Position numbers and translations under genes: made by a program. Source: Rarobacter faecitabidus (GTDB taxonomy: Bacteria; Actinomycetota; Actinomycetes; Actinomycetales; Cellulomonadaceae). From it: DNA of 64,000 nucleotides. Location of the stretch: positions 1 through 64,000 of the forward strand of contig NZ_VFOS01000002.1 in assembly GCF_006716265.1 (NCBI RefSeq), written 5' to 3'. Position 1 is the stretch's first letter; each line of letters opens with the position of its first letter. The notes below the pieces were generated by a model. It was not told the origin of the DNA and ran no database searches. It worked only from the letters and a program-made list of their open reading frames with translations. This document shows positions 1 through 7,469 of this stretch, in pieces.

Positions 1-1
1 G

Positions 2-910
2 TCCGACCTGGCGAACGGCTATCAGCGGCGCGCGCAAAGTTCCGACAACTGCCATGGCTCGTGCGTGAAGATGCTGCAGTTCAGTTCCGCGGGCGGCCGT
101 CAGCAGTATCTCGACCTGCACGGCGTGACCATCGCCGAGCCTCCGTACCACTCGTTCGTGGTGCACGGCGACGAGAACACCTTCGAAATGCGCGTCGAGC
201 ACTTCAAGCAGGTCGGCTCCTGGTACTGGCAGACCGACGGGCCCGAGCTGTACACCGGCTCGCGGATGACCGATTCCTTCGTCAACGCCAACGACGATGT
301 CCTGAAGATCTACCATTCGGGCGTATCGATCGATAACACCGTGGTGTGGAAGTTCGAGAACGGTCCGGTCATCCAGTGGGGCTGGGGACCGCGCAACATC
401 GACGGGGTGACCGTGCGCGGAACGCAGGTCATCCACAATCGGATGCACCCATGGAATCACCAGTACAACACCTGCGTGGTGAACTCGTCCTCGCATTGGG
501 CGGACATGGGCGCGACCAACACCGCCGACCGCTCCCAGACGGTGAAGAACATCACCATTGAGGACACGGTCGTCGAAGGGCCGGTCAACTGCGCCATCAG
601 CGTGTATGCGCAGTCGAACACGGAGAACATCCTCATCAAGAACCTGTCGATCGATGGGTGGGATCGCCCGGTGCGGTCCGGATCGGAAGCCGACCGCAAC
701 CAGTTCTCGCGCTTCGAGGCCTACACGGACGGTTCAGGAACACCGGTCACGATCGGCAACGAGCACACCCAGTCCCGCGGCCTGAAGCTGAATGGGTATC
801 GCGTGGGCGGCGTCAGCATCGAGAAGTGGGGCGGAAACTGGCAGGCGGACCAGCGCGGCCGGCTCAACTTCAGCGGCTCGCTGTGGGAGAACTGGAACTC
901 CTGGTCGTAG
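2..910 (+). CDS. GH49 dextranase-like glycoside hydrolase (5' end outside window)
   Basis: The reading frame is open from the first bases of the window, so only the C-terminal part (about 302 residues) is present. It reads as a right-handed beta-helix enzyme of glycoside hydrolase family 49 (dextranase/isopullulanase). The motif NANDDVLKIYHSG has paired Asp codons at 293-298, which match the catalytic Asp pair I recall from fungal Dex49A. It is followed by a W-K-x-E-N-G-P-V-I-Q-W-G-W segment and by strand repeats such as GVTVRGTQVI and NITIEDTVV. Enzymes of this family are secreted and cleave alpha-1,6 or alpha-1,4 glucans, releasing isomalto-type sugars. The MFS gene downstream on the same strand may import the products; this is inference. 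The family call is fairly firm; the exact substrate is not. Confidence 0.82.
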   Translation, partial: SDLANGYQRRAQSSDNCHGSCVKMLQFSSAGGRQQYLDLHGVTIAEPPYHSFVVHGDENTFEMRVEHFKQVGSWYWQTDGPELYTGSRMTDSFVNANDDVLKIYHSGVSIDNTVVWKFENGPVIQWGWGPRNIDGVTVRGTQVIHNRMHPWNHQYNTCVVNSSSHWADMGATNTADRSQTVKNITIEDTVVEGPVNCAISVYAQSNTENILIKNLSIDGWDRPVRSGSEADRNQFSRFEAYTDGSGTPVTIGNEHTQSRGLKLNGYRVGGVSIEKWGGNWQADQRGRLNFSGSLWENWNSWS

Positions 911-928
911 GCCGACCATCGCCCCGGC

Positions 929-965
929 ACCCGGCGTCGCCAACTCGTTGCGGGCGGCGCCGGGT
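929..965 (+). terminator. Probable stem-loop terminator after the GH49 gene
   Basis: Two 13-base arms (929-941 and 953-965) pair with a single mismatch around an 11-base loop. There is no clear T-run, as is common for actinobacterial terminators. Confidence 0.45.
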
Positions 966-1081
966 TCGTCGCGACCGGCGCCGGGGGACGAATGCCGATT
1001 TTCCCGCCCCGGCCATGCGGTAGGTTCGAAGCGTGCCCTCGGGCACTCGTTGACCAGCACTGACGCCTTTGAGGAACAGCC

Positions 1082-2338
1082 ATGAGTTCGCCCGCCACCG
1101 CTCCTCTGGCGCCACGCACGCTGAATCGCTATGCGCGGGGGTATTTCGCCGCGAGCTTCGGCCTCTACCTCGCCGTCTTCACCCCCGCGATGGTCGCGCT
1201 GTCGTTCAAGGTGAAGCACATCGTCTCGCAGGACGAGGCCACCGCCGCGCTTTCGCTCATCTTGTCGCTGGGCGCACTGTCCGCCCTGGTGGCGAGCCCG
1301 CTCGCCGGTCGGCTTTCCGATAGGACGATGTCCCGCTTCGGGCGGCGAAGGCCCTGGATCCTGGGCGGCGCCGTGGTGGCGCTCGGGGCGCTCCTGCTCG
1401 GTGGGCTCACAACATCGGTGCCGCTCCTGGCGTTCGCCTGGTGCGCGGCCCAGTTCGCGGTGAATGCGGCGTTCGCGGCGACTAACGCGACGCTGGCCGA
1501 TCAGATTCCGGGCGTCCAGCGCGGCAAAGTGACCGGCATGGTCGGGATGACGAGCCCGCTCGCGATACTCGGCGGCACGCTCGTGGTGAACCTGGTGGCG
1601 GCCGACGGTCTGCGGTTCGCCCTCCCGGGCCTGGTCGCCGTGGGCCTCGCGGCCTGGTTCGTGGCACGGCTGAAGGATTCTCCGCGCACCACTCGTCCAG
1701 CGGGCCGCTTCTCGCTGCGGTACTTCGCCGGGTCGTTCGTTTTCAATCCGCGGCGCAACCCGGACTTCGGGTGGATGTGGCTCACGCGGTTCTGCGCGAT
1801 GTTCGGCTACTACGGCATCGCCGCGTACGTCCCCTACTTCCTGTCGGACACGTTCGGTCTGGACGAGTCCGGAGTGGCGCGCACCATGCTGTACTCGAAC
1901 ATCGCCGCCGCGATCGCGATGATCGTCTCCAGCCCCATCGCCGGCGCCCTGTCGGACCGGATCGGCAAGCGGCGGCCGTTCCTCGCCGTGGCCGGGCTCA
2001 TCATGGCGAGCGCGCTGGCGCTCATGGCGTTCGCTCCATCGGTGCCGTTCGTCATCGTGGCGCAGGGGCTGCTGGGTCTCGGCGTGGGCGCCTACTTCGC
2101 CGTGGACCTCGCGCTGGGCAGCCAGGTCCTGCCGAACGCCGCGGACGCGGCGAAGGACCTGGGGATGCTGAACGTTGCGGCCGTCTTGCCGCAGGTGCTC
2201 GCCCCCGCGATCGGCACGAGCGTGCTTGCGGCCGGGGTCGCCATGGGTATGGGTGGCTACACCCTGTGGTTCCTGCTCGGCTCGGCCGCCTGCCTCCTGG
2301 TCGGGGTGACCGTCTATCGGATCAGGGCGCTGGCTTAG
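1082..2338 (+). CDS. MFS transporter, sugar/SLC45-like
   Basis: A 418-residue protein with about 12 hydrophobic segments, typical of the major facilitator superfamily. The loop between helices 2 and 3 reads GRLSDRTMSRFGRRRPW and the matching loop in the second half reads GALSDRIGKRRPF. These are the duplicated MFS signature loops, and the RFGRRRPW form resembles SLC45/sucrose-type and GPH-like transporters. The ATG is preceded by a GAGGA ribosome site. It follows a GH49 glucanase with about 170 bp between them, so uptake of glucan fragments is plausible but unproven. It ends about 35 bp before a strong palindrome that faces the convergent acetyltransferase gene. Confidence 0.8.
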   Translation: MSSPATAPLAPRTLNRYARGYFAASFGLYLAVFTPAMVALSFKVKHIVSQDEATAALSLILSLGALSALVASPLAGRLSDRTMSRFGRRRPWILGGAVVALGALLLGGLTTSVPLLAFAWCAAQFAVNAAFAATNATLADQIPGVQRGKVTGMVGMTSPLAILGGTLVVNLVAADGLRFALPGLVAVGLAAWFVARLKDSPRTTRPAGRFSLRYFAGSFVFNPRRNPDFGWMWLTRFCAMFGYYGIAAYVPYFLSDTFGLDESGVARTMLYSNIAAAIAMIVSSPIAGALSDRIGKRRPFLAVAGLIMASALALMAFAPSVPFVIVAQGLLGLGVGAYFAVDLALGSQVLPNAADAAKDLGMLNVAAVLPQVLAPAIGTSVLAAGVAMGMGGYTLWFLLGSAACLLVGVTVYRIRALA

Positions 2339-2373
2339 TGCCCCACTGCCCGGGGGCGACTCGAGGACGAGCA

Positions 2374-2409
2374 GCGCGTATTCCCCACCTATCAGCAGGG
2401 AATACGCGC
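2374..2409. terminator. Bidirectional terminator between convergent genes
   Basis: A perfect 12-base inverted repeat, GCGCGTATTCCC (2374-2385) and its complement (2398-2409), with a 12-base loop. It lies between the converging MFS and acetyltransferase genes. Confidence 0.7.
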
Positions 2410-2431
2410 CTTGCCCCAGGCGGTGCGAGCC

Positions 2432-2917
2432 TCAGCCGTTGAACGGGAAGGCCGGGGCGGACAGAGGCCACTCGTCCGCGATCCAGGACCGCACGAAGTC
2501 CCCCAAGCCGGCACTCAGTGCGGGCGGTGCGTCGGCGACGCACCACCAGGAGACCTCAGGACGCGCGCCCGGCTCGTCCGACTGCGGCGGATCGATGTAG
2601 ACGCAACCGAGCAGGCGCTGATCAGGACCGCCCTCTGCGCCGCTGAGGATCGCATAGTTGAACGACTCGTGCCGCTCGATCTCCTCGGCGTGCCGGGCGA
2701 GGTCGGCGAGATCCTCGTCCAAGGTCATGTCCACAGGCGGCCAGCCCCAGGCCTCGCCGTACTGTTCCCACAACATGTCGCGATTGGCGTGCACTGCGAT
2801 CAGGTCGATGTCGACGTCGCTCGCCCGGATGGGGCGCAGGTAAATCGACTCGCTGAAGTCGACTCGCAGCGGATGCACAAAACTTGCGGGCAGCCAGTTC
2901 TCGGTACTCGTCATCAT
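2432..2917 (-). CDS. GNAT-family acetyltransferase
   Basis: A 161-residue soluble protein. The N-terminal YLRPIRASDVD segment, the central F-N-Y-A-I-L strand and the LLGCVYIDPP strand, followed by EVSWWCV, follow the order of strands in GNAT acetyltransferases, which transfer acetyl from acetyl-CoA to an amine. An AAGGA ribosome site lies just upstream of two tandem ATG codons. The gene is monocistronic and convergent with the MFS gene. The substrate cannot be predicted. Confidence 0.6.
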   Translation of the reverse strand: MMTSTENWLPASFVHPLRVDFSESIYLRPIRASDVDIDLIAVHANRDMLWEQYGEAWGWPPVDMTLDEDLADLARHAEEIERHESFNYAILSGAEGGPDQRLLGCVYIDPPQSDEPGARPEVSWWCVADAPPALSAGLGDFVRSWIADEWPLSAPAFPFNG

Positions 2918-2951
2918 TCATTCCTTGCCATCGTGGCCGGTGATGCCAGGC

Positions 2952-4229
2952 CTAGCGTATGCGCTTGAATTTGATCGTCTTCACGACCGTCACGTATGCC
3001 GCTCGCTTGATCGTGATCTGCACGCCGATGCGGTGACGGCGGTCCTTCTTCTTGAGTTTGTACTTCGCCTTCGTGGCGCCGGCGATCCGCTTGCCGTCGC
3101 GGGTCCACTGGAAGGTCACGGACTTCGGCGACGGTGACCATGAACCGGCCGTGGCTCGAAGTGTCTTACCGACCTTCGGCTTGCCGATCACTTTGGGCTT
3201 CTTCTTCGCAGTGAATCGCTTGATCGTCGTGGGCGCTACCGGACGTCTGGTGGAGAGTTGTGCGTTCGACCAGGCGGGCTCCGAACCGCCAGGCAACGCC
3301 ATCGGGATCGCTCCGCAGTGCTGGACGTCGCGCGTGATCTCTATGCCTTCCGGCTGTTCTATCGCCAGCGCGGTCCCGTCGGGGGACCACGTCGGGTTGG
3401 TTATTCCACGGCCGGTCTGCGTCCAGCACATGGGTTCGGGCAGGCCGGGGCTGCCCGTGCGCGCATTGCCCTCGACCCGGTACCAGATGATCTGCTGATC
3501 GTCGCCGTACCCACGCACTGCGGCGAGCAGCTGACCATCGCGCGAAACCTCCGCGTTGCCCAGGTCGGTGTCGTCCGCGTAGATGTCCGAATCATCGAAC
3601 CAGTGAGATGCCTGGCCTCGTCCCAGGTCGTGCAGGTTGATCTGGAACAGGTAGCCACCGCTGACGAGCGCACGGCTGTTCGTCACCCACGATGGATCGT
3701 CGAAGTAGGTGGTGCCGTACTTCGACGCCGGAACGAGTGCAGTCGTGTCGGTGTAGCCGGTGACCGAGCGCCACTGGCAACTCGCGCCGATGGGGCAGGT
3801 GTACTGCGTGTACGTGTACGCGATCTTGCTGCCGTCGGGCGCGATCGTGGCCTGCGCGATGTTGCCGTCCATCGGCTGACCAGCGGAATTGGTCAACTGC
3901 GGCGGATCGAGTGTCCGCTTGACAGTGCCCCACTGGTCCATCTGATAGACCAGCGAACCCTGAACGGCCACGACGAGCCCCGCGTCCGATTGCGAGGGTG
4001 AATGCCACGGGCTGGCGAACGAACCGCCCGTGGTGACGGCCCGCTGGCCCGAACCGTCGCCTCGAGCGATCCAGACGTTATACCCCTTGATGTAGACGAT
4101 CGATCCGCTCCCGGCGGCTGCATGCGCGACCTGAGCGGCGCTGGCGACAACCATCACGGCGAGGACCACTGCCGCGACCGCCAATGCCAGCATGGAGCCT
4201 AAGGAGGCGGGCAAACCTTTTCGATGCAT
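2952..4229 (-). CDS. Secreted propeller protein with basic Ig-like C-terminal module
   Basis: I start this 425-residue protein at the ATG at 4229, which has an AAAGGGA ribosome site and opens directly into a signal peptide (MHRKGLPASLG, then a long Ala/Val core ending AQVAHA). The middle 280 residues carry repeated TolB/WD-like strands (GSIVYIKGYNVWIARGDGSG, APDGSKIAYTY, SRDGQLLAAVRG, SPDGTALAI). The last 95 residues are very Lys/Arg-rich and match an Ig-like module seen in other proteins here (KPKVGKTLRATAG, W-S-P, FQWTRDGKRIAGAT). It is a paralogue of the gene at 6085 with the same domain order. It is probably exported to the cell surface; function unknown. Confidence 0.75.
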   Translation of the reverse strand: MHRKGLPASLGSMLALAVAAVVLAVMVVASAAQVAHAAAGSGSIVYIKGYNVWIARGDGSGQRAVTTGGSFASPWHSPSQSDAGLVVAVQGSLVYQMDQWGTVKRTLDPPQLTNSAGQPMDGNIAQATIAPDGSKIAYTYTQYTCPIGASCQWRSVTGYTDTTALVPASKYGTTYFDDPSWVTNSRALVSGGYLFQINLHDLGRGQASHWFDDSDIYADDTDLGNAEVSRDGQLLAAVRGYGDDQQIIWYRVEGNARTGSPGLPEPMCWTQTGRGITNPTWSPDGTALAIEQPEGIEITRDVQHCGAIPMALPGGSEPAWSNAQLSTRRPVAPTTIKRFTAKKKPKVIGKPKVGKTLRATAGSWSPSPKSVTFQWTRDGKRIAGATKAKYKLKKKDRRHRIGVQITIKRAAYVTVVKTIKFKRIR

Positions 4230-4328
4230 GACGTAGTTCCCTTTCACGTTTGTTACTGGTGGATGGAGATGCAAGGCGCTCATCGCACGTTGATCCGGTA
4301 GGCCACGCCTCGCCTCGCCACGCCCGCC

Positions 4329-4355
4329 GCGCGTCGCCGCGCGTTCGCGACGCGC
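4329..4355 (-). terminator. Stem-loop downstream of the FAD oxidoreductase gene
   Basis: Perfect 9-base arms GCGCGTCGC and GCGACGCGC with a 9-base loop. It lies just after the stop of the minus-strand oxidoreductase and before the next minus-strand gene. Confidence 0.45.
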
Positions 4356-4384
4356 AGGGCCAGCCGCATCCAGGGAGGCGAGGG

Positions 4385-5785
4385 TCATAGCCGGGTGGCG
4401 ATGCGGCCCTCGGGGTCGTAGGCGTCGCGGATGTGGACGAGTCGCCCTTCGGTCTCCTCGTCCCACGGCCGCGCGGTGGACACGCGCTCGGTGAGCATGC
4501 CGTGGAAGTTGGCGTTCGTCCCTCCGGTCGCCCACGGCTGCATAGCCACGAACACGGCCCCTGCGGCCCCGGCGAAGGGCAGTTCCGCGCTTGGGTCTGC
4601 GATCGGCGGGGTGACCACGAAGAGATGCGCACCCGCACCGCGACCGGATACCGCGCTGGGTTCCGCGGCAGCCCGTGACAGCGCACCGCCCATGACACGG
4701 ATCTCGACGCCGAGAAGCGGGAGCGGCGAGGCGGGACCAGCCACCGAGAGGAGCGCCTCGGCCGCGTCGACGCTGAAGTCGCTCAGCAGGATGCCGCCGG
4801 TCATCGACGTGGTCGGCTGATCGGGATCAGCGTGAACGGACCCGATGGCCGAGAAGGGCATGTCGGTGAGCGTGTCCAGGAGCGGTGTTCCTGCCGCGCG
4901 AACGGGGCGGAGGATCTGCTCCGCCTCGGCGGAGCCCAGCAGCGCCGCGACCCGCACGTGCACCACGAAGCGTCCGCGCAGCGGTCCGGGAATCGCCTCG
5001 ATGTCTGGCAGTCGCAGCAGGGCGAATGAGGTGTTGAACTCGTCGGGCAGGTCCGCCGACCAGGTCGCGAAGGTTCGCACCACGCTTTCCGCGTCGTCGG
5101 CGCCGAAGTAGAGGCCACCCCCATACAGCGTCGCGATGTCGAACAGGTCGATGGTCATGGCGGTGACGACCACCCCGCGCACGCCACCGCCGCGCAGCGC
5201 CCAGAACAGGTCCGGGTGCTCGGTTTGCGACACCGTCAGGATTCGCCCCTCGCCCGTCACGACCTCGAAACCTCGTACCGTGTCGCTCGTCCAGCCGAGG
5301 GTTCGGCCCAGCACACTCAGGCCGCCGCCCAGCGTGTAGCCGACCGCGCCCACGCCCGGCGCCGAGCCGGTGACGGGGGCGAGCGCGTGCGCTGCGGCGG
5401 CCGAGATCACTTCCGCCCAGGTGGAGCCCGCCCCCACCCGAGCCGTCTTGGCCACCGGATCGACGGTCACTCCGGCGAGCCTCGATGTCAGCAGCGCGAC
5501 GCCGTCCTGGATGGGACCGAGATGGCCGTGCCCCCGGCCCACCACGGTGACGCGGTGCCCTTCCTCACGCGCGCGGACGAGCACCTGGGCGACCTCGGTC
5601 ACGTCGCTCGGCGCGGCGACGGCGGCCGGAGTGTGCTCGAAACCGGTGTGAAAACCCGCCGCGAGTTCTGCCTGCAATCCGCGTTCGCTCTCGGTGCGCC
5701 CGCCCGCATCTTGCAGGGTCGCAGTTCCCGGTGTGTCCTGCATTCGACCGGCGCGTCCCCGGACCTTCTCCCACAGCGATGTCAT
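4385..5785 (-). CDS. FAD-linked oxidoreductase, PCMH/BBE type
   Basis: I start this 466-residue protein at the ATG at 5785 (ribosome site GAGGAAG); the longer frame to 5854 has no good start. The N-terminal half is an FAD-binding PCMH domain: VTVVGRGHGHLGPIQDG carries the His position often used for covalent flavin in this family, followed by TARVGAGSTWAEV and the GYTLGGGLSVLGR loop. The C-terminus YDPEGRIATRL matches the berberine-bridge-enzyme tail. Such enzymes oxidise sugars or secondary metabolites. No signal peptide is seen. It is divergent from the propeller gene at 6085. Confidence 0.82.
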   Translation of the reverse strand: MTSLWEKVRGRAGRMQDTPGTATLQDAGGRTESERGLQAELAAGFHTGFEHTPAAVAAPSDVTEVAQVLVRAREEGHRVTVVGRGHGHLGPIQDGVALLTSRLAGVTVDPVAKTARVGAGSTWAEVISAAAAHALAPVTGSAPGVGAVGYTLGGGLSVLGRTLGWTSDTVRGFEVVTGEGRILTVSQTEHPDLFWALRGGGVRGVVVTAMTIDLFDIATLYGGGLYFGADDAESVVRTFATWSADLPDEFNTSFALLRLPDIEAIPGPLRGRFVVHVRVAALLGSAEAEQILRPVRAAGTPLLDTLTDMPFSAIGSVHADPDQPTTSMTGGILLSDFSVDAAEALLSVAGPASPLPLLGVEIRVMGGALSRAAAEPSAVSGRGAGAHLFVVTPPIADPSAELPFAGAAGAVFVAMQPWATGGTNANFHGMLTERVSTARPWDEETEGRLVHIRDAYDPEGRIATRL

Positions 5786-6084
5786 GGTGCTTCCTCTCGT
5801 CGGTGGCCTCGCGGCCTGTTGATGGCTGACCGTGAGGCGGCGCCTGGCGGTCATGCATCAGTTGTCGCCCCTGCAACTTCAGGTCCGCTAGAGGCGCGCT
5901 TCAGCGAGGTGGCCGGTGGGAGTAAGCGGGCCTGTAGTGGCGTCATAGCGGCGCCGGTCACGATCGAAACCACATGCCGCTCCGCGGCCGGGTGCCGATA
6001 TTCCGCGGCGCTCGCGAGCGGTCGCCGGCCACTGGGCCCACCGGCACCTGCCGCGCCAGCCATTTCGACCAACAAGGAGGAAAC
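5786..6084. promoter_or_regulatory. Divergent intergenic region
   Basis: About 300 bp separate the minus-strand FAD oxidoreductase from the plus-strand propeller gene and must hold both promoters. I found no convincing operator or hairpin, and no coding frame that looks real. Confidence 0.3.
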
Positions 6085-7422
6085 ATGCCAGACCTTCCCG
6101 CATCTCATTCGTCCGCGCAGCCGCCGATCCGGCCGCGCTCCGACGGAACTCTCACCCGCTTTCGCCGTTTCATCGCGGCCGTGGGAGCCCTCGTCATCGC
6201 CCTGCCCCTCGCCCTGGCCACCGGGAGCGCGCCGGCCACCGCGGCCACTGGCGGCGGGTCGATCCTCTTCGTCAAGAACTCCAACGTCTGGATCGCGGAC
6301 GGCGACGGCAGGAACGCGCGCGCAGTCACGACGACCGGCACGTCATCGAACCCCTGGTACTCGCCGACGCAGTCCAACGCGGGCATCGTCGTGGCCGGGC
6401 GCGGACCACTGGTTTACCGGATGGACCAATCGGGCAACGTCCTGAACACGCTCGACCTGCCCGCGCTGGAGGACTCCGCGGGCAATCTGCTCGACGGCGC
6501 CCCGGCCAAGCTCGCCATCTCGCACGATGGCACGCTGATCGCGTACACCTACCACTTCTATTCGTGCAGCTGGGGCTGCTACGTGCGGGCCGTCACCGCT
6601 TTCACCTCGTCCACCAAGGTCTCCCCGCCTGGCGCGTATGGGGTGACGCACTACGACAACCCGGAGTGGGTGTCGCCATCCCGCGTGATCGTGGATGGCT
6701 GGCTGACGCAGATCATCCGCTTCTACGACCTGGCGCGCGGCGACTTCTTCTGGTTCGACGAGGATTCCTACACCCCCGACGACAAGATCCTCAACGATCC
6801 GGCGCTTTCCCCCGACGGCAAGCACGCGGCCGCCGTGCGCGGCGAGTTCGATGAGTCCTCGATCATCTGGTACGACGTGACGGGCAACCCGAAAGCGGGC
6901 GCTCGCCCGCCGATCCCGACACCGGTATGCGTCACGAACACGGCACAGGGCTTCGCGAACCCCACGTTCTCGGCCGATTCGAAGGCGCTCGCGTGGGAGG
7001 AACCCGACGGCATCTGGGTGGTCGATCAACTGAATCCGGGCGACTGCACCACGATCAAGGCGCGGCTCGTGATCTCCGGCGGCTCTCAGCCATCCTGGTC
7101 CGCGGCAACGATCAAGCCGTACAAACCGGTCAAGGCCGGCACGGGCGCGAAGAAGATCACATCCAAGAAAGCGCCCAAGATCAAGGGCACCGCGAAGGTG
7201 GGGCGCAAGCTGACTGCCGGCAAGGGCACGTGGGGCGTTAAGCCGACGAGCGTGACCTACCGCTGGTATCGCGGCTCGAAGCCGATCAAGGGCGCGACCA
7301 AGGCTGCGTACCGGCTCACCAAGAAGGATCGGGGTAAGAAGATCCGGGTCAAGGTGACGGCCAAGCGGGCGGGCTACGCCTCGAAGTCGCGTTTCAGCAA
7401 GGCGGTCAAGGTCCGCAAGTAG
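6085..7422 (+). CDS. Secreted propeller protein with basic Ig-like C-terminal module (paralogue)
   Basis: A 445-residue protein starting at the ATG at 6085 behind a strong AAGGAGG site. A long basic N-region precedes the hydrophobic signal core (AAVGALVIALPLALATG) and an Ala-rich cleavage region. The propeller part mirrors the 2952-4229 gene strand for strand (GGSILFVKNSNVWIADGDG, ISHDGTLIAYTY, SPDGKHAAAVRG). The C-terminus is the same Lys-rich Ig-like module (KVGRKLTAGKGTW, YRWYRGSKPIKGATKAAY, KKDRGKKIRVKVTAKRAGY). The two paralogues flank the flavin oxidoreductase in opposite orientation, which suggests an old duplication with inversion. Function unknown; surface-located by inference. Confidence 0.78.
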   Translation: MPDLPASHSSAQPPIRPRSDGTLTRFRRFIAAVGALVIALPLALATGSAPATAATGGGSILFVKNSNVWIADGDGRNARAVTTTGTSSNPWYSPTQSNAGIVVAGRGPLVYRMDQSGNVLNTLDLPALEDSAGNLLDGAPAKLAISHDGTLIAYTYHFYSCSWGCYVRAVTAFTSSTKVSPPGAYGVTHYDNPEWVSPSRVIVDGWLTQIIRFYDLARGDFFWFDEDSYTPDDKILNDPALSPDGKHAAAVRGEFDESSIIWYDVTGNPKAGARPPIPTPVCVTNTAQGFANPTFSADSKALAWEEPDGIWVVDQLNPGDCTTIKARLVISGGSQPSWSAATIKPYKPVKAGTGAKKITSKKAPKIKGTAKVGRKLTAGKGTWGVKPTSVTYRWYRGSKPIKGATKAAYRLTKKDRGKKIRVKVTAKRAGYASKSRFSKAVKVRK

Positions 7423-7435
7423 CGGCCGGACGAGT

Positions 7436-7469
7436 CCCCCGTCGCGTCAGCTCAGCTGCGCGGCGGGGG
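7436..7469. terminator. Shared terminator between convergent genes
   Basis: Arms at 7436-7446 and 7459-7469 (CCCCCGTCGCG and CGCGGCGGGGG) pair with one mismatch. The hairpin overlaps the stop region of the histidine-kinase gene and follows the propeller gene, so it can serve both strands. Confidence 0.55.

Noticed and set aside
5216-6445. 409-codon plus-strand frame opposite the FAD oxidoreductase
   Set aside because: It is a high-GC shadow spanning two real genes and an intergenic region, with no domain.
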